Source: Prochlorococcus sp. AG-418-K17
Lineage (GTDB): Bacteria > Cyanobacteriota > Cyanobacteriia > PCC-6307 > Cyanobiaceae
DNA: 64,000 nucleotides
Direction: 5' to 3'
Assembly (NCBI GenBank): GCA_003214055.1
Contig: QCMD01000001.1
Span: 172,859 to 236,858, forward strand
Below, piece by piece: positions 10,619-18,816 of the stretch (within the stretch, counting starts at the first letter, position 1; each line of letters opens with the position of its first letter). Below the pieces are notes generated by a model that saw only the letters and a program-made list of their open reading frames with translations, searched no databases and was not told where the DNA came from. A program made the position numbers and the translations under genes.

Positions 10619-10667
10619 AGGCTTAGTAGCAATAACGTATAATCTTAAAAAAAAGGTTTTTAATTCA

Positions 10668-11846
10668 ATGAAGGCAATGATACTTGCAGCAGGAAAAGGT
10701 ACACGTGTTCAGCCAATTACACATATTATTCCGAAACCTATGATTCCAATTTTGCAGAAACCTGTTATGGAATTTCTTATAGAATTACTTAAAGAACATG
10801 GATTTAAAGAAATAATGGTAAACGTTTCTCATCTTGCTGAAGAAATTGAAAATTATTTTCGTGATGGGCAAAGATTTGGTGTAGAAATTGCTTACAGCTT
10901 TGAAGGAAGAATTGAAGATGGAGAATTAATAGGAGATGCGTTGGGTTCAGCAGGGGGATTAAAGAAAATTCAAGATTTTCAAAATTTCTTCGATGAAACT
11001 TTTGTTGTTCTGTGTGGCGATGCTCTAGTAGATCTAGATTTGACTGAAGCAGTTAAGAAACATAAAGATAAAGGAGCTATTGCAAGTTTAATAACTAAAA
11101 AAGTAACAAAAGATCAAGTATCAAGTTACGGAGTAGTGGTTTCAGAGGGTGATGGTAGGATTAAAGCCTTTCAAGAAAAGCCAACTATTGATAGTGCTTT
11201 AAGTGATTCTATAAATACAGGTATTTATCTTTTTGAACCTGAGATTTTTAATTACATACCAACAGGTAAAAAATTTGATATTGGTGCTGACCTTTTTCCT
11301 AAACTTGTTGAAATGGATTTACCATTTTTTGCTTTACCAATGGATTTTGAATGGGTAGATATTGGAAAAGTTCCAGACTATTGGAGTGCCATTCGAAATG
11401 TTCTACTGGGCAAGGTAAGACAAGTAGAAATTCCTGGTAAAGAAGTTAAACCTGGAGTCTTTACTGGACTAAATGTGGCGGCTAATTGGGAAAAAGTCGA
11501 TATCACTGGACCAGTCTACATAGGCGGGATGACAAGGATAGAAGATGGCGCAAAAATTATTGGCCCTTCAATGATTGGACCAAGTTGCTGTATATGTGAA
11601 GGAGCAACGATTGATAATTCAATTATTTTTGATTATTCCAAAATTGGTAAAGGCGTGAACCTAGTAGATAAACTTGTTTTTGGAAGATATTGCGTAGGAA
11701 AAAATGGAGATCATTTTGATTTGCAAGATGCATCTTTAGATTGGTTAATAACAGATTCAAGAAGATCTGATTTAACTGAGCCCTCCCCTCAACAGAAGGC
11801 GATGGCAGAGTTGCTGGGTACTGATTTAATTAATATTCCAGACTAA
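10668..11846 (+). CDS. Sugar-phosphate nucleotidyltransferase (NDP-sugar pyrophosphorylase)
   Basis: A 392-residue enzyme that makes an NDP-sugar from a sugar 1-phosphate and an NTP. The start is the ATG at 10668 (MKAMILAAGKGTRV). The nucleotidyltransferase domain (about 1-240) opens with LAAGKGTRVQPIT, the glycine-rich GxGTRxxPxT loop, and has VLCGDALVDLDL for Mg and nucleotide binding. A left-handed beta-helix hexapeptide region follows (about 260-360: GPVYIGGMTRIEDGAKIIGP). The architecture is that of mannose-1-phosphate guanylyltransferase or glucose-1-phosphate thymidylyl/uridylyltransferase relatives; the exact base and sugar cannot be decided. It probably serves cell-surface polysaccharide synthesis. 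Its 3' end overlaps the convergent metF by 17 bases. Confidence 0.87.
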   Translation: MKAMILAAGKGTRVQPITHIIPKPMIPILQKPVMEFLIELLKEHGFKEIMVNVSHLAEEIENYFRDGQRFGVEIAYSFEGRIEDGELIGDALGSAGGLKKIQDFQNFFDETFVVLCGDALVDLDLTEAVKKHKDKGAIASLITKKVTKDQVSSYGVVVSEGDGRIKAFQEKPTIDSALSDSINTGIYLFEPEIFNYIPTGKKFDIGADLFPKLVEMDLPFFALPMDFEWVDIGKVPDYWSAIRNVLLGKVRQVEIPGKEVKPGVFTGLNVAANWEKVDITGPVYIGGMTRIEDGAKIIGPSMIGPSCCICEGATIDNSIIFDYSKIGKGVNLVDKLVFGRYCVGKNGDHFDLQDASLDWLITDSRRSDLTEPSPQQKAMAELLGTDLINIPD

Positions 11847-12720
11847 GATTAGCCATCTCAATAATTTGAGGTATTAGATGTTCTGCTTTAACGGCCATTA
11901 TATGAACCCCTTCGGCAATATTCATAAAATCATTAGCTTGCTCTGCTGCTATTTTTAGTCCCTCTTCTAAAGGATCTTTGGCGTCTTTGAGACGATTTAA
12001 AATATTATCAGGTATGTTTGCCCCTGGGACGTACTTGTTTATGAAAAGAGCATTTTTGTATGATTTTAAAAGAAATACTCCTGCAATAACTGGTATTTCT
12101 AGTGGCTTGCTGATTTCTTTGCAAAATTCAATCAAGTATTCTCTTTTCATAACCATTTGAGTTTGTATGAAATTAGCCCCAGCCTCTTTCTTTTTTTTTG
12201 TTCTACTTCTTAAACTTCTTTGATTTCTGCAACTAGGATCAGCTGCTGCTCCCGCAAATATGTTCGTCTGTTTATCAAAAAGTTCTTCAAAAGTTGGATC
12301 AATCCCTTTATTGAAGTCCTGAATTTGCCTTAATAATCTAACTGATTCAAATTCATGTACAGCTTTGGCATCTTGCTGATCCCCAGCTTTTACAGAGTCA
12401 CCAGTGATACATAAAATATTTTGAATTCCTAAAGCATTTGCTCCGAGAAGGTCTGATTGTAAAGCTATTTTATTACGATCTCTGCATGAGATTTGCATTA
12501 TTGGCTCTATCTCATTCTCCAGTAGTAGTTTGGACATTGCCATGCTTGACATGCGCATTACGGCTCTGCTCCCGTCGGTAATGTTAACAGCATGTACCTT
12601 ATCTTTCAAAAGTTGTGCTATCTTAAGAGATCTTACGGGGTCCCCTCCTCTTGGCGGCATCAACTCTGCCGTAATTACTTTGGATTTTCTTTCTAAAGTC
12701 TTCTGAAGTTTTGATTTCAA
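11830..12720 (-). CDS. metF: Methylenetetrahydrofolate reductase
   Basis: A 296-residue TIM-barrel flavoprotein that reduces 5,10-methylene-THF to 5-methyl-THF, the methyl donor for methionine synthesis. Supporting segments are TAELMPPRGGDP (near residue 18, with the catalytic glutamate of the family), VNITDGSRAVMRMSS, QISCRDRNK, NILCITGDSVKAGDQ and FIQTQMVMKREYLIEFC. A basic insertion (RSRTKKKKEAG) sits mid-protein. The 3' end overlaps the convergent nucleotidyltransferase gene by 17 bases. It is divergent from the PedR-like regulator across 77 bases. Confidence 0.93.
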   Translation of the reverse strand: MKSKLQKTLERKSKVITAELMPPRGGDPVRSLKIAQLLKDKVHAVNITDGSRAVMRMSSMAMSKLLLENEIEPIMQISCRDRNKIALQSDLLGANALGIQNILCITGDSVKAGDQQDAKAVHEFESVRLLRQIQDFNKGIDPTFEELFDKQTNIFAGAAADPSCRNQRSLRSRTKKKKEAGANFIQTQMVMKREYLIEFCKEISKPLEIPVIAGVFLLKSYKNALFINKYVPGANIPDNILNRLKDAKDPLEEGLKIAAEQANDFMNIAEGVHIMAVKAEHLIPQIIEMANLSLEY

Positions 12721-12797
12721 TTGCTTTTGTTTCCAACTAGGTTAACAAGTGTAGTGAGATTGCTAAACTTAATTAATATAAAAAAGGAACTGTTTAA

Positions 12798-13076
12798 ATG
12801 CAAATGGTTGATGAAGAAGTAAACAACCTTGATATGATGGGTCTCTCGTCAAGAGAGATGGAAATCATTGATTTAGTAGCTGATGGACTTACGAATCAAG
12901 AAATAGCTGTGAAACTTACTATTAGTAAGAGAACAGTTGATAATCATGTTAGTAATATGTTTACTAAAACGGGTTCTAAGAACAGAGTGGCATTATTAAA
13001 CTGGGCAATGGACAATGGAAAAATTTGTAGGGACGGATTTAATTGTTGCTCCTTACCTGATTCAGATCAAAATTAG
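12798..13076 (+). CDS. pedR: Small LuxR-type regulator, PedR-like
   Basis: A 92-residue protein that is little more than a GerE/LuxR helix-turn-helix (about residues 15-72): LSSREMEIIDLVADGLTNQE followed by IAVKLTISKRTVDNHVSNMF. There is no receiver domain. This matches PedR of Synechocystis, a small LuxR regulator inactivated or activated through thiol chemistry by photosynthetic electron transport. Cysteines at 77, 83 and 84 in the short tail (CRDGFNCC) fit redox sensing; C77 lies where the PedR regulatory cysteine would be expected. An AGGA lies 11 bases before the ATG. The stop is 4 bases from the stop of a convergent 47-residue ORF. The LuxR call is firm, the PedR orthology moderate. Confidence 0.72.
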   Translation: MQMVDEEVNNLDMMGLSSREMEIIDLVADGLTNQEIAVKLTISKRTVDNHVSNMFTKTGSKNRVALLNWAMDNGKICRDGFNCCSLPDSDQN

Positions 13077-13080
13077 GTTC

Positions 13081-13224
13081 TTAAACTTTATCGATTTTTT
13101 CGCCTAAATCCATCAAACAATAACACGTCTCTCCTAAATCAAAAAGTTCTGCATAAGCAATACATGCATCTTTGTCTGTACCAGTGAATCTTAATATTCC
13201 ATCTTTATCGTAAAGACCATACAT
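13081..13224 (-). CDS. 47-residue hypothetical protein
   Basis: A short frame from ATG (13222-13224) to TAA (13081-13083). It starts MYGLYDKDGILRFTGTD and continues with DACIAYAELFDLGETCYC before LMDLGEKIDKV. The composition is well balanced, with three cysteines and an alternating beta-like start, unlike random AT-rich DNA. It fills almost all of the gap between the PedR-like gene and the CYTH gene. A TATAAA-like box lies about 10 bases upstream of the ATG, so the message may be nearly leaderless. No family is recognised. It is on the same strand as the ndh-nadK-CYTH operon but separated from it by a hairpin. Confidence 0.6.
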   Translation of the reverse strand: MYGLYDKDGILRFTGTDKDACIAYAELFDLGETCYCLMDLGEKIDKV

Positions 13225-13259
13225 ATTTCAAGTTTATAATTTAAATATAAAGAAAATAT

Positions 13260-13277
13260 AAAGGAAGGGTGTCCTTT
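13260..13277 (-). terminator. Candidate terminator at the end of the ndhAIGE-nadK-CYTH unit
   Basis: A perfect 6-base stem, AAAGGA / TCCTTT with a 6-base loop, lies 5 bases beyond the CYTH stop codon. On the minus strand it is followed by an AT-rich run with several T residues (TATATTTTC). The T-tract is imperfect, so it may be leaky and let transcription continue into the 47-residue ORF. Confidence 0.4.
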
Positions 13278-13281
13278 TTGG

Positions 13282-13779
13282 CTATTCGATATTGAGATTT
13301 GTCAAATCATCATTGCTCCAATTTGAAAAGGGATGAGATAAAAGACTTAAATTAGAGAAATTTGTTAATCCAGTAATCTCCTGAGAAATAAATGTTGGGA
13401 GAATGAATTCTTCTTCTTCCGTAGCGAGTTCTATTTCGGCAATTACAAGTGGAAAATTTTTTTCTTTAAAACAATCTATAATCCAGTCTTTATTTTCATA
13501 CTTTAAAAAATATCGTTCCTTTTTAATTGTATTTGCAAGGTTAGACATGATTTTTTCACCATCATTATTTGGAATTACATATTCAAACTCAAAGTTAGTA
13601 AAATTCTTGATGTGTTTTTTTAGTGCAATACTAAAGTTTTTGCCGTTATATCTTATTCTTATTATCCAATCTTCTAGTTTGTATGAAAGATATCCTTGTT
13701 CAATAAATGTCTGTTTAGTGATGAATTCTTTCCAACCATCATTTTTTATGAGAAAACGTCTTTCTATTTCAAAATTCAT
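13282..13779 (-). CDS. CYTH-domain protein (triphosphate tunnel metalloenzyme family)
   Basis: A 165-residue CYTH domain protein. It opens with EIERRFLI, a variant of the ExExK signature in which the lysine is arginine, followed by QGYLS, IRIR and ALKKH on successive strands of the expected beta tunnel, and later VIAEIELATEEEE. The family binds triphosphates; prokaryotic members have been shown to be tripolyphosphatases, adenylate cyclases or thiamine triphosphatases, and the small single-domain type is most often an inorganic tripolyphosphatase. Its ATG directly abuts the nadK stop codon, so translation is coupled to NAD kinase. CYTH and NAD kinase genes are also neighbours in Bacillus (yjbK, yjbN). 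The substrate cannot be read from the sequence. Confidence 0.82.
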   Translation of the reverse strand: MNFEIERRFLIKNDGWKEFITKQTFIEQGYLSYKLEDWIIRIRYNGKNFSIALKKHIKNFTNFEFEYVIPNNDGEKIMSNLANTIKKERYFLKYENKDWIIDCFKEKNFPLVIAEIELATEEEEFILPTFISQEITGLTNFSNLSLLSHPFSNWSNDDLTNLNIE

Positions 13780-14703
13780 TTAGCGGTTTGGATCTTTTTT
13801 TAAAGATAAATCACCCTTCCACTCAAGTTTTTTTATTAGTTTACTGTAATAGGAAATACTTTTATTGAACCTAATCATTTTGCAAGATTTGTCACCTTTT
13901 CTAATCTCACAGTAGTTATTCTGATTTATTGTCATACACTTTGTTCCGTCTTTCCATAGCTTAATTGCCCTCCTACTATTCTTTACTGCTCTAACCTTAA
14001 TATCACTAGTATGAGGTATTACAATCGGCCTGCTTGCCAAACTCATTGGGCATATTGGGTTTATTATTAATGCATCTACAGAAGGATGGACTATTGGCCC
14101 GCCAGCTGCCATAGAGTAAGCTGTTGAACCTGTTGAAGATGAAATAATTAACCCATCCCCTTTGTATTCATTAACTATTTCATTATCTATCTCAAGTTGT
14201 ATTTGATTTGTTGGGGAAATATCTTCTTCAATAGACTTAAAATAAAAGTCATTCAATGCGTCATAGCTTCTTAAAATACTTTTTTCTTTATTTTTTTTAA
14301 TTTCAAACACATTACATTTAAGTCGGTCTCTTAAATCAATATTAAATTCTTTTTTTTCTAAAATTTGAATAAAGGATTTATCAAACAAAAAGTCTTTTTC
14401 TTGTGTAAGGAACCCTAAATTACCTCCAATATTGAAACAAAGAAGAGGTATATCATGATTAACAAGTGCATTAGAACATTTGAGGACTGTTCCATCCCCA
14501 CCGAGAATAATTACAAGATTTGGTAATAAGATCGGATTGAGGAAGAAATCATCTATTTCCTTATTGTTGAAATTACTTTCTATCCTATGAGATTTTATAT
14601 TTTTTTCTTTTAGAACTTCTTCGCAAAATTTAGATGAATCTAAAGCTATGTCGCTATTGGAACGATAAATAATCAGCACAAATGAGAGTTTCACTCGATG
14701 CAT
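13780..14703 (-). CDS. nadK: NAD kinase
   Basis: A 307-residue ATP/polyphosphate-NAD kinase that makes NADP from NAD. The catalytic GGDG is present as [12 protein letters not shown] (around residue 80), with conserved [12 protein letters not shown] and the NAD-binding stretch [20 protein letters not shown]. Its ATG immediately follows the ndhE TGA with no spacer, and its stop abuts the CYTH start, so it sits inside the ndhA-I-G-E transcription unit. The placement suggests that NADP supply is co-regulated with NDH-1. Confidence 0.95.
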   Translation of the reverse strand: MHRVKLSFVLIIYRSNSDIALDSSKFCEEVLKEKNIKSHRIESNFNNKEIDDFFLNPILLPNLVIILGGDGTVLKCSNALVNHDIPLLCFNIGGNLGFLTQEKDFLFDKSFIQILEKKEFNIDLRDRLKCNVFEIKKNKEKSILRSYDALNDFYFKSIEEDISPTNQIQLEIDNEIVNEYKGDGLIISSSTGSTAYSMAAGGPIVHPSVDALIINPICPMSLASRPIVIPHTSDIKVRAVKNSRRAIKLWKDGTKCMTINQNNYCEIRKGDKSCKMIRFNKSISYYSKLIKKLEWKGDLSLKKDPNR

Positions 14704-15024
14704 TCACCACTTAAGTAAATTAAAACTTTCCATATCAACAGTGACTCTGTTTCTATAAAGTGATAATAAAATTGCTAAACCAACCGCGGCTTCTGCTGCA
14801 GCAACTGTAATTACAAAAATTGTAAAAACTTGACCTTGAATAAGATTATTATCTATATAGGAAGAAAATGCCATCAAATTAATATTTACAGCATTAAGCA
14901 TTAACTCTATACTCATGAGAACTCTTACTGCGTTTCTACTATTTAATAAACCCCAAATACCGATACAAAATAATAATGAGGATACAATTAAAAATGCTTG
15001 TAATGGGATGGATTCTAAATTCAT
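14704..15024 (-). CDS. ndhE: NAD(P)H-quinone oxidoreductase subunit 4L
   Basis: NdhE (NuoK type) is a 106-residue membrane subunit with three hydrophobic helices. The conserved buried glutamates of proton transfer are visible in [17 protein letters not shown] and [19 protein letters not shown]. It is fourth in the ndhA-ndhI-ndhG-ndhE order seen in cyanobacteria and chloroplasts, 22 bases after ndhG, and abuts nadK. Confidence 0.97.
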   Translation of the reverse strand: MNLESIPLQAFLIVSSLLFCIGIWGLLNSRNAVRVLMSIELMLNAVNINLMAFSSYIDNNLIQGQVFTIFVITVAAAEAAVGLAILLSLYRNRVTVDMESFNLLKW

Positions 15025-15046
15025 GAATGATAAATAAAATAAGGGA

Positions 15047-15646
15047 TTACTTCTTTTTTACTAAAAGAGGTTCTCTAGCCTTTTCAATTAACTCTTGGTC
15101 TACTGGTAAACCTGTTGAAATATCTTGATTCATTACATCTCTTCTTGCTAAAACTATAGCTCCAATCATTGCCATTAATAATAAAATTGATGCAACCTCG
15201 AAAGGTAGTAAATAATCACTAAATAGATGTTCTCCGATTCTAATTGTAGAATCTTCTCCTATGGAGGTGCTTGGACTTGCTAGATTCCAGACATCTGTTG
15301 AATCAACTCGAACTAGGAGACTTAACAATGTCAGACATATTGATGTTGATATAATCCTTCGTGATTTGAGATTATCAATAGGTTTTAAATCTTCTTTTTT
15401 ATTAACAAGCATTATTGCAAAAATGATAAGGACATTAACTGCTCCTACATAAACTAAAACTTGAGCTGCAGCAACAAAACTTGCATTTAAAAGAAGATAC
15501 AATCCAGCAACACTCATGAAAACTCCTCCAAGTAAAAATGCTGAATAAACAATACTGTCCAGTAATATTACACCTAATGCACCAACTATTATCACTAAAG
15601 ATAGTATTGAAAAGCAAATTAATTGAGTCGTGAGAGCTATTGACAT
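15047..15646 (-). CDS. ndhG: NAD(P)H-quinone oxidoreductase subunit 6
   Basis: NdhG (NuoJ type), 199 residues, with five hydrophobic segments in the NDH-1 membrane arm. The family segment [20 protein letters not shown] with its pi-bulge-forming helix is intact. The C-terminal soluble tail ([20 protein letters not shown]) is typical of the cyanobacterial protein. It lies 12 bases after ndhI in the operon. Confidence 0.97.
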   Translation of the reverse strand: MSIALTTQLICFSILSLVIIVGALGVILLDSIVYSAFLLGGVFMSVAGLYLLLNASFVAAAQVLVYVGAVNVLIIFAIMLVNKKEDLKPIDNLKSRRIISTSICLTLLSLLVRVDSTDVWNLASPSTSIGEDSTIRIGEHLFSDYLLPFEVASILLLMAMIGAIVLARRDVMNQDISTGLPVDQELIEKAREPLLVKKK

Positions 15647-15658
15647 GAACTATGTAAA

Positions 15659-16285
15659 TTAATTGTTTGATTTACTAACAGCATCTTTTTGATCATTAGA
15701 TATTGGTTTCATCCAATCATAAACTTCTTCGGGTAGTTTACCAACACGTGGATTTGAGGCTGGCACTTCGTGAGGGTCCATTACCCCTTTGGGTAAATAA
15801 GTAAGTTCTCGTAAAGGTTTCACTGATGGATCCGTTGTGACGTTCGTAGGCAATCTTCCAAGGGCAATATTGTCAAAATTTAAATTATGTCTATCAAATG
15901 TGGCTAATTCATACTCCTCAGTCATTGATAAGCAATTAGTTGGGCAATATTCGACGCAATTTCCACAAAAAATGCAAACCCCAAAGTCTATAGAATAATT
16001 TCTTAGTTCCTTCTTTTTTGTTTCTTTATTCATTACCCAGTCAACTACGGGTAAATTAATTGGACAAACCCTTACACAAACTTCACAGGCTATACATTTA
16101 TCAAACTCATAATGTATCCTGCCTCTATATCTTTCTGAAGGAATCAGCTTTTCGTAAGGATATTGGACTGTTACCGGTCTCCTGCGAAGATGATCAAATG
16201 TTACAGAAAAACCATTGATTAAATATTTGCCAGCACTGAAAGCCTCTTTTATATAACTATTAACTTGTTGAAGAAAATCTTTCAT
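15659..16285 (-). CDS. ndhI: NAD(P)H-quinone oxidoreductase subunit I (two 4Fe-4S ferredoxin domains)
   Basis: NdhI, 208 residues, carries the two [4Fe-4S] clusters that pass electrons to the quinone site from the peripheral arm. Both motifs are complete: [16 protein letters not shown] and [17 protein letters not shown]. The N-terminus holds an amphipathic membrane-contact helix and [20 protein letters not shown], a conserved family stretch. It lies between ndhA and ndhG in the operon. Confidence 0.97.
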   Translation of the reverse strand: MKDFLQQVNSYIKEAFSAGKYLINGFSVTFDHLRRRPVTVQYPYEKLIPSERYRGRIHYEFDKCIACEVCVRVCPINLPVVDWVMNKETKKKELRNYSIDFGVCIFCGNCVEYCPTNCLSMTEEYELATFDRHNLNFDNIALGRLPTNVTTDPSVKPLRELTYLPKGVMDPHEVPASNPRVGKLPEEVYDWMKPISNDQKDAVSKSNN

Positions 16286-16353
16286 GTTGAAGAATTAACC
16301 TTTTAGTTATATTTTAGTGGATTAATTTTAAATTTAAGTATATTTACTCAAAT

Positions 16354-17472
16354 TTAACCTCCAAAAACTTGAGGAAAAGCAAGTTTTAGTGCTGCGGTTA
16401 TTAAAAGATTAGCAAGAGATATTGGGAGAAGAAACTTCCATCCCAGATCAAGGAGTTGATCTATTCTGACTCTTGGTGTTGTCCAGCGTAATAATATAGC
16501 TACAAATACTAACAAATATGCTTTGAGTACAGTCATTACAATCCCTATAGATGCTGTAAAAATTTGTATTAAAGGAGCATTAATTGGGAGATTTAGAATT
16601 TTAGCTAAAACTTCTACAGGAACAGGAAAACCCCAGCCTCCTAGATAGAGTATTGAAACTAATAATGCAGATAAAATTAAATTTATGTAACTACCCAAAT
16701 AAAATAATGCGAACTTCATACCAGCGTATTCAGTCTGATACCCTGCAACTAATTCTTCTTCCGCTTCAGGAAGGTCGAAAGGAAGTCTTTCGCATTCTGC
16801 AAGGGCACATATCCAGAAAATTATAAACCCAACTGGTTGTCTCCATATATTCCAACTCAATATACCGGCCCCGCTTTGCTGATTGACAATATCTACAGTA
16901 CTTAAGGAGTTTGTCATTAAAACTACAGCTAGGACTGATAAAGCTAAAGGTATCTCGTAACTTATTGATTGCGCAGCTGCTCTCAATCCACCTAATAATG
17001 AGTATTTATTATTTGAAGCATATCCGCTCATTAGAAGACCAATTGGTTGAATACTACTTAGTGCAATCCATAAGAAAATTCCAATACCAACATTACTTAT
17101 TAATAGATTTTGTCCGAAGGGAACAATTAGCCAGGAAAGTATTACTGGTACTAAAACCAAAATAGGACCTGCTGTAAAAAGAATAGAATCAGCTTTTGCT
17201 GGGATAATGTCTTCTTTTACGAGTAATTTAAGACCATCAGCAATTGGTTGAAGTACACCTAAGGCTCCAGCATATTCTGGACCTATTCTTTGTTGAGCAG
17301 CGGCAGAAATTTTTCTTTCAAGCCAAACCGTCACTAAAACCCCTAAAACTGCAGAAACAAGAACCAACAGCATTGGAAGTGGGAGCCAAATTATATGAGC
17401 GATTTCACTAGAAAGGCCTAAACCTTTTAGGATTTCATTAAAACTATGTTCGAGATCCAATCCGTATTCCAA
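16354..17472 (-). CDS. ndhA: NAD(P)H-quinone oxidoreductase subunit 1
   Basis: NdhA (NuoH type), 372 residues with eight or nine membrane helices, forms the junction between the membrane and peripheral arms and part of the quinone chamber. Conserved segments are [40 protein letters not shown] (acidic loop near the quinone channel) and [20 protein letters not shown]. It is the first ndh gene of the unit, 78 bases downstream of gltA, so it may have its own promoter or read on from gltA. Confidence 0.97.
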   Translation of the reverse strand: MEYGLDLEHSFNEILKGLGLSSEIAHIIWLPLPMLLVLVSAVLGVLVTVWLERKISAAAQQRIGPEYAGALGVLQPIADGLKLLVKEDIIPAKADSILFTAGPILVLVPVILSWLIVPFGQNLLISNVGIGIFLWIALSSIQPIGLLMSGYASNNKYSLLGGLRAAAQSISYEIPLALSVLAVVLMTNSLSTVDIVNQQSGAGILSWNIWRQPVGFIIFWICALAECERLPFDLPEAEEELVAGYQTEYAGMKFALFYLGSYINLILSALLVSILYLGGWGFPVPVEVLAKILNLPINAPLIQIFTASIGIVMTVLKAYLLVFVAILLRWTTPRVRIDQLLDLGWKFLLPISLANLLITAALKLAFPQVFGG

Positions 17473-17550
17473 TATTTTTAGTGTTGTTTACATAATAGAT
17501 TAACTCTTAACAAACTATATGTGTGTTTTTTATTAGAAAAGCTGCAAAAA

Positions 17551-18696
17551 TTATCCTCGATTTTCTAAATTAATCCAATTTCTTGGAGAAGAACCAGTAT
17601 AAATTTGCGATGGCCTAAATATTCTGTTCGCCCCTAGTTGTTCTCTCCAATGCGCTAGCCAACCTGCCACTCTAGAAATGGCAAAAATTGGAGTAAATAA
17701 GTCACGTGGGATGCCAAGTTTTCTATAAACAAGACCAGAATAGAAGTCAACATTTGGGAAGATTCCTTTTGGCCCAAGTCTTGGTATCGCTTCTTCCTCT
17801 AAACTTTTAGCCACGTTGTACATTGCATCTGTACCAAATCTTATGAAAAGCTCTTCTGCTAATTTTTGAAGGATAATTGCTCTAGGATCTTTTACCTTAT
17901 ATTCTCTGTGTCCAAAACCCATTATTTTGTTTTTGTTTTTTATTGCATTTTCTAAAAAAGAACCCGCTTTTTCTGGTTTTTTTATCTCTTCTAACATTGC
18001 AATTACATCTTCATTTGCTCCGCCATGTAGAGGTCCAGCTAAGGTTCCCACTGCCGATGCAATAACAGCATAGGGATCCGTAAGTGTGCTTGCAGTCACT
18101 CTTGCGCTAAACGTGCTGGCATTTAAGCTATGTTCTGCATGAAGAATTAAACATCTATCAAATACTTTCGCGGCGATTGGATCTTGTTCTTTTTCAGTCA
18201 ACATGTAAAGAAAATTTGAAGAGTAAGATAAATCATCTCTCGGTTGAATAGGATCTTGTCCTTTTCGTATTAGTTGAAAGGCAGCAATCATAGTGGGAAT
18301 TTTTGCTATTAGCCTTATAACTGCATTATAGATATAGTTTGGATCATCAATTGCTCTTCGTGAATAGAATAGTCCTAAGGAAGCTGCACTAGATTGAAGA
18401 GCATCCATGGGATGTCCGGTAGCGGGGAAACATTTCATCATATCTCTAACCCTAAAACTTAATCTTCTATGCATTTGTACTTCTTGTTCAAAGTCTCTTA
18501 GTTGAGTAGCTGTTGGTAACTCTCCCCAGATTAATAAGAATGCAGTTTCTAAAAAACTACTTTTTTGCGCTAATTCCTCTATTGAGTAGCCTCTGTATAG
18601 TAACTTCCCTTTTTTTCCATCGATATCACAAATAGATGAATTAGTAACTGGGACACCTTCTAATCCAGGTTTTAAAATTAAGTTTTTATTATCCAA
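17551..18696 (-). CDS. gltA: Citrate synthase
   Basis: A 381-residue citrate synthase that condenses oxaloacetate with acetyl-CoA. Active-site elements are visible: HAEHSLNASTF (oxaloacetate-binding His), GPLHGGANEDV (second catalytic His), and MGFGHREYKVKDPRA with the downstream aspartate region. The length and the lack of an N-terminal NADH-regulatory extension suggest the short, hexamer- or dimer-type enzyme. It feeds 2-oxoglutarate production for nitrogen assimilation in an organism with a modified TCA cycle. It lies upstream of ndhA on the same strand. Confidence 0.96.
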   Translation of the reverse strand: MDNKNLILKPGLEGVPVTNSSICDIDGKKGKLLYRGYSIEELAQKSSFLETAFLLIWGELPTATQLRDFEQEVQMHRRLSFRVRDMMKCFPATGHPMDALQSSAASLGLFYSRRAIDDPNYIYNAVIRLIAKIPTMIAAFQLIRKGQDPIQPRDDLSYSSNFLYMLTEKEQDPIAAKVFDRCLILHAEHSLNASTFSARVTASTLTDPYAVIASAVGTLAGPLHGGANEDVIAMLEEIKKPEKAGSFLENAIKNKNKIMGFGHREYKVKDPRAIILQKLAEELFIRFGTDAMYNVAKSLEEEAIPRLGPKGIFPNVDFYSGLVYRKLGIPRDLFTPIFAISRVAGWLAHWREQLGANRIFRPSQIYTGSSPRNWINLENRG

Positions 18697-18816
18697 TTGC
18701 TTAATTCAATATGTTTTCTTATAAATACAAGATAGTCAATTAATTTTTAATTAACCATAAGTGATGGAACTTTAATTTATTATTAAAAATGTTCTAGATA
18801 GCTGAATATATAGGTT

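Noticed and set aside
12140..12210. Possible frameshift in metF at the poly-T/lysine run near 12190
   Set aside because: The frame is continuous, and the KKKKEAG stretch is followed by conserved FIQTQMV, so the run is simply coding.
13403..13783. 126-codon plus-strand frame opposite the CYTH gene
   Set aside because: Long but antisense. The CYTH frame has the EIERR signature and abuts nadK; the plus frame shows no family resemblance.
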